Position numbers and translations under genes: made by a program. A DNA stretch of 64,000 bases from JAHFTY01 sp964584785. GTDB taxonomy: Bacteria > Acidobacteriota > Terriglobia > 20CM-2-55-15. A model generated the notes under the pieces. That model was given only the letters and a program-made list of their open reading frames with translations. It ran no database searches and was not told the origin of the DNA. The stretch is taken from contig CAZPBY010000002.1 of assembly GCA_964584785.1 (NCBI GenBank), positions 124,001 through 188,000 on the forward strand, given 5' to 3'. Positions within the stretch are counted from its first letter, which is position 1. Each line of letters opens with the position of its first letter. Positions 51,270 through 58,582 of the stretch are shown one piece after another.

Positions 51270-52259
51270 TCATTTCTTGATGGTCTTTTCCAGCGCTTGA
51301 ACCTTCTTCACCAGCACCGCGTCATCGCCGGGCATCGCTTTTAGCCGCTCCAACGTTTGCTGCGCTTCAACCCGATGCCTTTCCGCGTTAAGAAGCTGCG
51401 CCTTCTCGAGCAATGCGTATTTCGCAAGCAGCGGCGACCGCGTACTTTCCGCGCTGCATACTTTCTCGAAGTAATCCGCGCCCGCAAGATTCTTCTTCTG
51501 CTGCCGGTACCAGTCGGTCACCCAGGTGTAGATCACGAAATTGCCGGGATAGTCGGAGCGCAATCCTTCGAGGATCCGAAATCCCTCGGGCCAATTCTGC
51601 TCGGAGAGCATCGCTGTGTAATACACGATCCGCGCTTCGGTTTGTGAATAGCGCGCCTTGACCATCGCCGTCTTCAGCTGCTCGATGCCAAGCTCGCGAT
51701 TTCCGCGCGCCCCGATGAGCCATGCGAAGGGCTTGATGACCGTCGGCAGAGAACCGGAGAAGTAATTGAACGCGCCTGTACCGACGTAAATGTCGTAGTA
51801 GGTTTTGTCGAGGCCATATACCTCCGCCGCGTATTTGTGTGCGCGCAATCCGGCGCGGAGCGCGCTGAAGTACGCCTCTTTCTGAGTCACCTGAAAGCGG
51901 GCGTAACTGCCCCAGGCGGAAGCGAGATATGCGGTCGTTTCAATCTTGGGATACTTCGCCGCTTTGACGGCCGCCTCCGCTTTGGCGACGGCGGCATCCT
52001 GCTCGCGATAGTAGGCGCTCTCGATCGAAGGGTTGCCGGGATCCATCTGCGCTTCCCACCAGTACGTTTCCGCCATCAATGTGAATCCGGCGGGATGGTC
52101 CGGATAAAGCTCCTCGAGCTCTTTCGCGGCCGCGCGAGCATCCGCGATGCGAAGTTCGTAACTCGCTTGCATCGCGCCTCGGATAAGCGCATCGGCATGA
52201 GAATCCTGATAGATGAATCCGGTGCTTTGAAAGAGCAGCGAGACGATAAAAGCAAACAT
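51270..52259 (-). CDS. exported helical-repeat (TPR-like) protein
   Basis: 329 residues from MFAFIVSLLFQS, with GGAGGGAG nine bases before; the frame upstream crosses a terminator and was dropped. A short signal peptide precedes helical pairs such as ELRIADARAAAKELEELYPDHPAGF, AEAAVKAAKYPKIETTAYL and ILEGLRSDYPGNFVIYTWV. TPR-like repeats are degenerate, so function is open. The terminator of an upstream gene lies directly before its leader. Confidence 0.65.
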   Translation of the reverse strand: MFAFIVSLLFQSTGFIYQDSHADALIRGAMQASYELRIADARAAAKELEELYPDHPAGFTLMAETYWWEAQMDPGNPSIESAYYREQDAAVAKAEAAVKAAKYPKIETTAYLASAWGSYARFQVTQKEAYFSALRAGLRAHKYAAEVYGLDKTYYDIYVGTGAFNYFSGSLPTVIKPFAWLIGARGNRELGIEQLKTAMVKARYSQTEARIVYYTAMLSEQNWPEGFRILEGLRSDYPGNFVIYTWVTDWYRQQKKNLAGADYFEKVCSAESTRSPLLAKYALLEKAQLLNAERHRVEAQQTLERLKAMPGDDAVLVKKVQALEKTIKK

Positions 52260-52313
52260 GTTGAGATATTCTCCCTCCCTTTCCTTCTTTTTCAGCTCCG
52301 GATCACGAGACAT

Positions 52314-52344
52314 AAAAAAAATCCCCGCGGCTTCCGCCGCGGGG
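52314..52344 (-). terminator. minus-strand intrinsic terminator upstream of the TPR-like gene
   Basis: CCCCGCGGC (52323-52331) and GCCGCGGGG (52336-52344) with a 4-base loop, and eight A to the left, which are T on the minus strand. It ends minus-strand transcription from above, before the TPR-like gene. Confidence 0.85.
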
Positions 52345-52353
52345 GAAGGTGGG

Positions 52354-52470
52354 ATGGTGGAGGAAATCTACATCCTTATAGACACATTAAACCCTTGGAA
52401 AGTTACCAGAGAAGAAAAATTTTTAAAAAAATGGAGAATGCGGCAAGCAAGAAAGGGACCGGAGTTTTGA
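52354..52470 (+). CDS. possible 38-residue peptide between two terminators
   Basis: ATG with GGGGGAAGGTGGG before it encodes MVEEIYILIDTLNPW, then a basic KVTREEKFLKKWRMRQ segment. It is AT-rich compared with its neighbours and sits between terminator hairpins on the other strand. No family is recognised. It may be chance. Confidence 0.25.
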   Translation: MVEEIYILIDTLNPWKVTREEKFLKKWRMRQARKGPEF

Positions 52471-52484
52471 ATCGCCTCCGGTCC
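52456..52484 (-). terminator. terminator of the cytochrome c-prime-like gene
   Basis: GGACCGGAG and CTCCGGTCC with an 11-base loop, followed on the minus strand by CTTTCTT, 13 bases after the stop codon at 52498. Confidence 0.65.
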
Positions 52485-52497
52485 GCGGATGGGATGA

Positions 52498-52908
52498 CTA
52501 CGGAGCCTTGAATTTATAAGAACCCGGCGCACCTTCACGATACGTCGTGTGACAGGTTGCGCAAGCCTTCTGCAGATCGGCTCTGGCGGTGTTCGCGCCC
52601 GTCATGTCGTTGGCTTTGACGGCTTTAGCAACGTCACCGGCCTTCGCTGCCGCATCGTTGGCCCAACCGATGCCTTGTTCGGCCTTTTGGGCCTTCATGA
52701 AGGCGGCGGTCTCTTTGAAGAGGCCCTGCAGCTTTTCGGCGTCCTTTTGAGCGTCGGCCGCCATACTGCCCTGCAGGTTCTTGCTCAGGCTCATAAAAGC
52801 GGGTTGAACTTCCTTCATTACGGGTTGGATGTCTCTGTTCTGGGCATACAGCGTAATAGCCATCGCGGCGATGACGCAGATCCCAATCAGGATTGATGTC
52901 CTCCGCAT
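52498..52908 (-). CDS. exported cytochrome c-prime-like four-helix protein
   Basis: 136 residues from MRRTSILIG, with AAGGAGG upstream. The signal peptide ends LYAQN. Four amphipathic helices follow, and the haem site CATCHTTYREG is near the C-terminus, the cytochrome c-prime/c556 arrangement. Such proteins bind NO or transfer electrons in the periplasm. Its neighbours upstream are etfA and etfB, but a strong hairpin separates them. Confidence 0.82.
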   Translation of the reverse strand: MRRTSILIGICVIAAMAITLYAQNRDIQPVMKEVQPAFMSLSKNLQGSMAADAQKDAEKLQGLFKETAAFMKAQKAEQGIGWANDAAAKAGDVAKAVKANDMTGANTARADLQKACATCHTTYREGAPGSYKFKAP

Positions 52909-53039
52909 TAAAACTCTCCTCCTTAAACTGTTGTGACTTATGTGAAAACTTGCTGTTCCGAACCGCCGGTAACTATAAAGCAATCGGAACAGACCGGTCA
53001 ATTTGACGTCCCCGCCGTCCGTTCGTAATTTTGGGGGAA

Positions 53040-53087
53040 AAGATCTGGGGACGCACACCGCAATTCGGGTGTGCGTCCCCAGATCTT
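53040..53087 (-). terminator. long perfect hairpin after etfA
   Basis: AAGATCTGGGGACGCACACC pairs with its exact complement across an 8-base loop. On the minus strand it is followed by TTTCCCCC, and it includes the last bases of the etfA stop codon. The wording resembles a repeat seen in other genomes, by recollection. Confidence 0.7.
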
Positions 53088-54063
53088 AACCGCCCTTCAA
53101 GTCGTTGAATATCCTGGTCAGCGCCGGCACGACCTTAAACAGATCCTCGACAATCCCGTAGTGCGCAATCTTGAAGATAGGCGCTTCGGCATCTTTATTG
53201 ATCGCCACGATGCAGCGGGCGGTCTGCATCCCCACCAGGTGTTGGATCGCCCCGGAAATCCCGACCGCGATATAAAGCTTGGGCGACACCGTTTGCCCCG
53301 AGCTCCCAATTTGATATTCACGAGGCAACCACTCCGCGTCCACTACCGGACGCGACGCCCCGACCGCGCCGCCGACGGCCTTGGCGAGATCAAAGATCAG
53401 CTGGAAATTCTCCTTCTGCTTCAGCCCCCGGCCGCCCGAAATAATGATCGGCGCGGACGTGAGATCCGCCTGCCCCTTCTGCGCTTCGGCCCGCTCGACA
53501 ATCTTTCGATGTGGTACGCCTTCGAGCTGCACGTTGTGAGCAACGACCTCGGCACTGCCTCCCCACTCGACTTCGTCCCCCGGGAATGCGCCGGGCGAGA
53601 CCGTCGCCAGGTACGGAGGAGTCCCCCGAACAGCCGTTTTCATGTTCATCTTCGCGTTGAAGATCTGCCGGGTCAGGACCAGGTTGTCGCCGTGCTTTTC
53701 AAAATCCACGCAGCCGGCAATCAACGGTCGCCGGAGAGCGACGGACAGGCGCGGCAAAAAATCAAAACCCTGCGTCGTGTGTCCGGCGACAACCAGGAAC
53801 GGTTTTTCAGCGCTCAACAGGCTTTTTAAGACGCTGACGTAAGCCTCCGGGCTGTATTCCGCAAGATCCGCGTGATCCGCAGTGACAACGCGATCCAGTT
53901 TCCTGGACTTCAGCTCATCGGCAAGCGCGCCGACATTGTGCCCCAGCACGACTGCGGTGATCGGCTGGCCCAGCTCGCGACCGATACGTTGCGCAAACAC
54001 CAGCAGCTCGTTCGTGACCGGCTTCGGCTTGTTGTCCTTGTGTTCGGCGATGACGTAGATCAT
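53086..54063 (-). CDS. etfA: electron transfer flavoprotein alpha subunit
   Basis: 325 residues. The N-terminal Rossmann domain starts MIYVIAEHKDNKPKPV. The C-terminal FAD domain has SAPIIISGGRGLKQKENFQL, IGSSGQTVSPKLYIAVGISG and AINKDAEAPIFKIAHYG. It passes electrons from acyl-CoA and other dehydrogenases to the quinone pool. The ETF:quinone oxidoreductase is not in the window. Starts within the last four bases of etfB. Confidence 0.95.
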   Translation of the reverse strand: MIYVIAEHKDNKPKPVTNELLVFAQRIGRELGQPITAVVLGHNVGALADELKSRKLDRVVTADHADLAEYSPEAYVSVLKSLLSAEKPFLVVAGHTTQGFDFLPRLSVALRRPLIAGCVDFEKHGDNLVLTRQIFNAKMNMKTAVRGTPPYLATVSPGAFPGDEVEWGGSAEVVAHNVQLEGVPHRKIVERAEAQKGQADLTSAPIIISGGRGLKQKENFQLIFDLAKAVGGAVGASRPVVDAEWLPREYQIGSSGQTVSPKLYIAVGISGAIQHLVGMQTARCIVAINKDAEAPIFKIAHYGIVEDLFKVVPALTRIFNDLKGG

Positions 54064-54857
54064 AGGACCTTCGCCTCCTTCCGAAGCTTCTCCACAAGTT
54101 TGGCGGCCGCCTCTTCCGCAGAACCCGTCAGGAACTCCACCCGGCTTTTTCGCTCCGGAATAAGAACTTCTTTCACTTCATACATCGCTGCGGCGCGGCC
54201 GACTTGATTGTCCGCCAAACCGAGATCCGCGGCGGACCAGACTTTCATCTCTTTCTTCTTCGCGGCCATGATCCCTTTGAGCGACGCATAACGCGGCTGG
54301 TTGATGCCGAATTGAATCGTGAGCGCGGCCGGCATGGGCAGTTCGACCGTTTCCGTCATGCCCCCTTCCAGTTCGCGTTTGGCGCGGACCCGCCTGCCTT
54401 CGGCGTCGACGTCGACTCCGACGACCACCGTCGCATGAGCGTAGCCGAGAAACTCGGCAAGCATGACCCCCGTCATGCCGGTACCGAGATCGTCGGACTG
54501 GACGCCCGTCAGCACAAGATCGGCGCCGCTGTCCTTCCCGATCGCCTTTGACAGAGCTTCGGCTGCGGCAAATTCGTCAGCGCCTTTGAACTTCGGATCG
54601 AGGAGATGAATCGCCCGGTCGGCACCCATGGCAAGGCCGGAGCGCAGAACGCGCGCCGCTTCCTCTCCGCCCATCGACAGCACGACAACCTCGCCGGAAT
54701 GCTTTTCTTTTAAGCGCAGCGCTTCTTCGAGAGCGTAATTGTCTGCCTCGCTTGCCACAAAAGTCAGGTCCTGGTCCTTGATCCACGTCTTCGACTCGTT
54801 GATGACCAGTCGAGACGCCGGATCCGGCACAGGTTTGATGCAGCTGATGATCTTCAC
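54060..54857 (-). CDS. etfB: electron transfer flavoprotein beta subunit
   Basis: 265 residues. KIISCIKPVPDPASRLVI, DNYALEEALRLKEKH, VVLSMGGEEAARVLRSGLAMG and DLVLTGVQSDDLGTG fit EtfB with its AMP-binding loop. It pairs with EtfA as a heterodimer. First gene of the pair. Confidence 0.95.
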   Translation of the reverse strand: MKIISCIKPVPDPASRLVINESKTWIKDQDLTFVASEADNYALEEALRLKEKHSGEVVVLSMGGEEAARVLRSGLAMGADRAIHLLDPKFKGADEFAAAEALSKAIGKDSGADLVLTGVQSDDLGTGMTGVMLAEFLGYAHATVVVGVDVDAEGRRVRAKRELEGGMTETVELPMPAALTIQFGINQPRYASLKGIMAAKKKEMKVWSAADLGLADNQVGRAAAMYEVKEVLIPERKSRVEFLTGSAEEAAAKLVEKLRKEAKVL

Positions 54858-55075
54858 TTTGTCTCCAATGGGAAAATAGAGTGCAGAAACAAATCAATTA
54901 TTCTAACCCAGCCGGACCCGAACAATTCATAATTGGAGGGGCAGGTAGTGGTCAGGAAAAAGGCGACGCGACGAACCTGGAACCCGGCCGGATTCTCAAT
55001 TTAGCGTTGCAGAAAAACCGCGAATGCGCTAAACACTCCAGTCACCACACAGGGTTAGGTTTGCGCACACATAAG

Positions 55076-55648
55076 ATGACAAATCCAAAATCTAAAGGCA
55101 TTTTTACGACTCACGAGGTGAGTCGTTTGCTCCAGGTCAATCCTCGATCGGTGATCAACTGGATCGAACAGGACCTGCTGGACTCCTACCGCACGCCGGG
55201 AGGTCACCGCCGGATTCGGCGCGACGACCTGCTGGCCTTTTTGCGCAAACATAAGATTCCGATGCCGGCGCCCCTCGTTGACGGGAAATTCGAGGTGCTG
55301 ATCGTCGAAGACGAAGAAGAGTCGATGCGGATGCTGACCACATACTTCGAGCGGCACGGCAATTACGAACTTCATTCGGTATCGGACGGAATCTCGGCGC
55401 TGATCGAAGTCGGCCGCAGAAAGCCCGCCCTGCTGATTCTCGACATGCGCATCCCCGGCGTGGATGGCGTTGAAGTCTGCCGCCGCATCAAAGCCGACTC
55501 GAAGAATACAACCGCCATCATCGCCATCAGCGGCTCACGCGATCTGGAATCGAAAGTCCTGCAGTCCGGCGCCGATGTCTTCATGGCCAAACCTTTCGAT
55601 CTGGAGAAACTCCACGAGGAAGCCAAACGCCTCCTCCGCATCCTGTAA
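55076..55648 (+). CDS. response regulator with N-terminal MerR/excisionase-type helix-turn-helix
   Basis: 190 residues from MTNPKSKGIFT; the upstream frame is not homologous. Residues about 8-62 form a HTH (FTTHEVSRLLQVNPRSVINW, GGHRRIRRDDLLAFL). Residues about 72-190 form a receiver domain, with acidic EDEEES, phospho-Asp in LLILDMRIPG, Ser/Thr in AISGS and Lys in FMAKPFD. The order HTH then receiver is opposite to OmpR-type regulators. No histidine kinase is nearby. No Shine-Dalgarno is seen. Confidence 0.82.
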   Translation: MTNPKSKGIFTTHEVSRLLQVNPRSVINWIEQDLLDSYRTPGGHRRIRRDDLLAFLRKHKIPMPAPLVDGKFEVLIVEDEEESMRMLTTYFERHGNYELHSVSDGISALIEVGRRKPALLILDMRIPGVDGVEVCRRIKADSKNTTAIIAISGSRDLESKVLQSGADVFMAKPFDLEKLHEEAKRLLRIL

Positions 55649-55664
55649 TATACTTGGAAGGTTT

Positions 55665-55738
55665 GCGCCCGTAGCTCAGCTGGATAGAGTATCGGACTAC
55701 GAATCCGAGGGTCAGAGGTTCGAATCCTCTCGGGCGTA
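55665..55738 (+). tRNA. tRNA-Arg (ACG)
   Basis: 74 bases. Anticodon stem TCGGA/TCCGA with loop CTACGAA (anticodon ACG), T loop TTCGAAT. The acceptor GCGCCCG pairs with CGGGCGT, leaving G1 opposite U72, an unusual wobble at the first pair. A mobile islet of pseudogenes follows. Confidence 0.95.
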
Positions 55739-55756
55739 CTTGAATCCAAAACACTT

Positions 55757-55790
55757 AAGGCCGGAAGTCTGAATCCGGGCCTTTTTGTTT
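55757..55790 (+). terminator. terminator after tRNA-Arg
   Basis: AAGGCCGGA pairs with TCCGGGCCTT (one bulged G), followed by TTTTTGTTT. Confidence 0.7.
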
Positions 55791-56024
55791 GGGGGACCGC
55801 CGAGCTTTTGTCAGCAAACCTCGGTCATTTCCATTTCAACAGCGGAGTCGACCCTAGAACGCTGCCTACACGCGTGAAAGACGATGGTGGAAAAGTGCGG
55901 CGTCTGAGCGGGACCAGCCGCCAGGACCGCTGTGATGCCCCAATTCGCATAAGGAGAATCCGGCGCGACTTTGGTGTGGCAGGGCATTATGATGTTCGGC
56001 GGACAAGGAGGTAACTGACCCAAC
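55791..56024. other. non-coding or decayed DNA at the edge of the accessory islet
   Basis: About 230 bases without a convincing gene. One frame contains a short kelch-like GATLVWQGIMMFGG segment interrupted by a stop, perhaps a gene remnant. GTTCGGC occurs at 55994-56000, the same heptamer as at the right end of the attC-like element downstream. Confidence 0.35.
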
Positions 56025-56714
56025 AAGGCGCTTATCAATGCCTACGTTCAAGTCTATGGACAACTGGCCGCAGTATTTCAGCGAATCGCCGATGGGCAGG
56101 CCCCCGAAAATTTACGACCCAGTACTTGAAGGATCTCGGTTTTGCGTCTACGAATTTCCGGGCCGTTATCCCACTCTTGAGGCACTTGGGTTCCTTTCCT
56201 CTGATGGCACGCCAACAAGCCGGTATCACGAATAGAGGAATCTGGTCCAATCACGAACGGTGATGGCCGAGGCTATGCGCGAGGTATTTGGCGATCTCTT
56301 TACAATCAAAGCTAAACCGACGGCCGGTGATCGAGCATTGATCGAGGGGAAGTTCCGCAGCGTACACAACGCAAGTCAGAACACGGCCAAGCTTATGGCG
56401 AGTACGTTTTATGCTCTATTGGACCTCGTCAGAAGACGGCGTTCGAAGATTCTTGGCTGGAAGGCGAGAAAACAGATCTTCTTGGTTTTGTCGACTTTGG
56501 TCATTTGTCGTCAATCATTGTTGAGAAGTGGCCTTTCTTTGAAAACATCGTTCCGTCGCAGCACTGGCTAAAGCAGAGGATGGACGAACTTGAGAAGGTG
56601 AGGAATTTCATCGCCCATAACCATATGCTTTTGGCGAGCGAGTTTCACCGGGTCTACCTTTATATCGCCGACTGGAAACGAGCGATCGGCCTGTATGTTC
56701 TGCCCGGTGAAGCC
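56025..56714 (+). pseudogene. decayed DUF5343 protein joined to a HEPN-type C-terminus
   Basis: Pieces of one protein are spread over three frames: QVYGQLAAVFQRIADGQAPENL, then QYLKDLGFAST and VIPLLRHLG in a second frame, then FLSSDGTPTSRYHE in a third. A stop TAG at 56233-56235 precedes RNLVQSRTVMAEAMREVFG and IKAKPTAGDRALIEGKF. These fit the DUF5343 family. From about 56420 another frame gives FGHLSSIIVEKWPFFENIV, MDELEKVRNFIAHNHML, a HEPN-like segment from a different protein. The original start codon may be the AAG at 56025-56027, after GGAGG. Both halves look nonfunctional. Confidence 0.75.
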
Positions 56715-56780
56715 GCCGAACAAGGGCATGGAGCCGACGGCGCAGAAAACGTGCCGCGGCTCATGCCCAGGTCGTTCGGC
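56715..56780 (+). mobile_element. attC-like (integron cassette site) palindrome
   Basis: The ends GCCGAAC and GTTCGGC are inverted repeats. Inside them AAGGGCATG-G-AGCC pairs with GGCT-CATGCCC, leaving one unpaired G, the extrahelical base typical of attC sites. The central part (GACGGCGCAGAAAACGTGCCGC) would be the variable loop. The core deviates from RYYYAAC/GTTRRRY at one mirrored position, so this may be a variant or decayed site. No integrase gene is in the window. Confidence 0.55.
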
Positions 56781-56855
56781 CGACACGCATTGGTCGCGGC
56801 TCCGACGCCGCGTAGTACACTGATGGCGCGCTCATTAAATTAAAGGAGTCAACTC

Positions 56856-57062
56856 ATGCGCACTTTCAACGTGATCGTCGAGCGGGATCCCGATACAGGT
56901 TTGTATGTTGGGTCGGTGCCGGGATGGCCAGGTGCGCATAGTCAAGCGGCCAGCCTCGACGAACTCGACGCGAATCTGCGTGAGGTGATCGAGATGCTTC
57001 TTGAAGACGGCGACCCGCAGCTGGAATCAGAGTTTGTAGGCCTCCAAACCATTAATGTTTGA
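56856..57062 (+). CDS. hicB: HicB family antitoxin
   Basis: 68 residues, with AAAGGAG seven bases upstream. RTFNVIVERDPDTGLYVGSVPGWPGAHSQ is the HicB partial RNase H-like fold; the DNA-binding C-terminus seen in longer HicB proteins is absent. It neutralises the HicA RNase encoded directly downstream. It lies just after the attC-like site, as a cassette gene would. Confidence 0.85.
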   Translation: MRTFNVIVERDPDTGLYVGSVPGWPGAHSQAASLDELDANLREVIEMLLEDGDPQLESEFVGLQTINV

Positions 57063-57064
57063 AT

Positions 57065-57286
57065 ATGGGGGCGCTGCCGGTTCTTAAACCTCGTGAGGTG
57101 GCTGCTCTTTTGGCGCGCCTTGGTTTTCAGGAAGTTCGTCAGCGTGGATCGCATCGACAATACAGACATCCCGATGGTCGCGGCACGACGGTACCGTTTC
57201 ATTCTGGGCGAGACATTTCACCGACCTTGCTTCATAAAATCGCCCGCGACATCAGAATCACGGTCGAGGAGCTTCTTGAAGCGTGA
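57065..57286 (+). CDS. hicA: HicA family mRNA interferase toxin
   Basis: 73 residues from ATG at 57065; a TTG at 57059 overlaps the hicB stop. The double-stranded RNA-binding-like fold with LLARLGFQEVRQRGSHRQYRHPDGRG carries the catalytic His in GSHRQY, and DISPTLLHKIARDI follows. HicA cleaves mRNA during translation. Order antitoxin then toxin is one of the two known arrangements. Confidence 0.88.
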   Translation: MGALPVLKPREVAALLARLGFQEVRQRGSHRQYRHPDGRGTTVPFHSGRDISPTLLHKIARDIRITVEELLEA

Positions 57287-57365
57287 AAGGCTGTGCAAAG
57301 CGCTTCCGGACTTCGCCGGGCCGTTCACGGTTTGGGAAACGCGACCGGGCGGAGACGAGCGTTTG

Positions 57366-57783
57366 ATGCTTACGGCGACAAAGTCAGTTCAATCGAATCG
57401 ACGATTGATTGCACTTGCCAATATATCAGGGGCGGTGTGCATCGCGGCGCCGTTGGCGTTTGCTTTTCTGGCTTTGGTCGTTCCGCACATTGCGCTGTGG
57501 AGTATCGCGCAGCGCTGCCACACGCGCGTACGAGGCGAGTCTGGCAGCCAACTTCAGGGGTTTTGCAACGGGTATAACCGGTATGGGCTCTCCGCCGTTG
57601 AATTCGACGTTGTATTTTACGAGCATGCCTCCGCACTTCAATCCGTTCGTGCTCAACGCTGCCGTTCAGGTCATACTCCATCGCCCCGATTTACAGTCCG
57701 CGTACGTTTCAAGTTTCCCGCCCAACGCCGAATGGAAGTTCAGGTTCATCGACGGCAGGCTGGAGCGCGCTGCCTCGGAGTAA
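57366..57783 (+). pseudogene. membrane protein gene with one frameshift
   Basis: From ATG 57366, frame one gives a hydrophobic LIALANISGAVCIAAPLAF, ALVVPHIALW segment. Near 57515 the coding signal passes to the next frame (RSAATRAYEASLAANFRGF, STLYFTSMPPHFNPFVL, SSFPPNAEWKFRFIDGRL) up to the stop at 57781-57783. One single-base indel explains this. No family recognised. An assembly error is possible. Confidence 0.55.
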
Positions 57784-58057
57784 TTCGCCTCCTGTAGCTG
57801 AACGCGACAGGAACAACGACCGTGCGGCGGCGGCGCGAAGTTCGCCTGGCCGAATCATAATCTCTCAAGAGCCGAAACTTCTTTTGCGGCGGCCGCCCAG
57901 GTTTTGCGCCGGCGGCGCGCATTCCCCCCAAGCGTGAGCCTTTTTCGTTCTTGTTTTGCAAATTTCTCTCGACCGGCGCCGATTGTTGCAGGGTTTAGTA
58001 CGAAATGTAATTAACGTTTGTAATTATGTCTGAATGTTTACGTGAAAGTATTTTATA
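57784..58057. other. intergenic region at the right edge of the islet
   Basis: GC-rich to about 57960, then markedly AT-rich. It contains the tandem-like TGTAATTAACG and TGTAATTATG near 58005-58030. No gene is seen. Confidence 0.3.
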
Positions 58058-58086
58058 TTGTTTATTTGAAATTACTTGTGTAAGAT
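58058..58086 (+). promoter_or_regulatory. promoter of the 58113 gene
   Basis: TTGTTT (58058-58063), 17-base spacer, TAAGAT (58081-58086). Predicted start near 58093, 20 bases before the ATG, leaving room for the strong Shine-Dalgarno. Confidence 0.55.
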
Positions 58087-58112
58087 TTAACGCAAGAAAG
58101 GAGGTGATAGCC

Positions 58113-58499
58113 ATGGCGAAGACGACGAGAGTCAATGAAACTCTGAAGAAAGCGTCGGCTGTTCGAAATCTCTGGGAGACCATCCCGAAGTTCACGATGG
58201 GAGACGTCACACTCAAGGATTTTGTCGCGGCCCACGACGCCACCGACGAGTTAGCCCGAGAGTACGCAAAAATGGATCTCGAATTGACGGGCGTGAAAAA
58301 CAATCGCGACAAGAATATTCGAGTCCTGAACGACCTTGTCACTCGTTTCCGAAGCGGGATGCGTTCGATTTACGGTCCGGATTCGGCTCAGTATGAGCAG
58401 GCCGGCGGAACGCCAACCCACGCGCGGAAAGCACCCAAACGCGCCGGCGATGCAACTGTAGCAGGCACCGCTGCCGCGCCAACCGCGCCTCAGAAATGA
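58113..58499 (+). CDS. helical protein of unknown function with C-terminal AT-rich linker
   Basis: 128 residues from MAKTTRVNETLKK. GAAAGGAGGTGA just before the ATG is an extended Shine-Dalgarno match, the strongest in the window. The first 100 residues are helical and charged (WETIPKFTMGDVTLKDFV, REYAKMDLELTGVKNNRDK, LVTRFRSGMRSIYGPDSAQYEQAGGT). The tail is Ala/Pro/Lys-rich and disordered. The GPDSxxYEQAGGT wording recalls a family in cyanobacteria and acidobacteria, but no function is known to me. Confidence 0.6.
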   Translation: MAKTTRVNETLKKASAVRNLWETIPKFTMGDVTLKDFVAAHDATDELAREYAKMDLELTGVKNNRDKNIRVLNDLVTRFRSGMRSIYGPDSAQYEQAGGTPTHARKAPKRAGDATVAGTAAAPTAPQK

Positions 58500-58510
58500 C
58501 GGCGCCAATC

Positions 58511-58543
58511 GCGAGCGTGGCCGGTTGCAGGCCGGCCGCTCGC
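58511..58543. repeat. GC-rich inverted repeat
   Basis: GCGAGCGTGGCCGG and CCGGCCGCTCGC pair around TTGCAGG with a two-base bulge. It lies between two genes on the plus strand and has no T tract. Confidence 0.55.
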
Positions 58544-58582
58544 GAGCCGAACCTTCCCGCCTGAGATAGAATCCGATCCGCA

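Noticed and set aside
55994..56000. GTTCGGC as the end of a second attC site
   Set aside because: No matching GCCGAAC-type left arm or complementary inner arms could be found upstream.
57287..57366. attC site after hicA
   Set aside because: The region lacks paired core heptamers; only weak partial matches were found.
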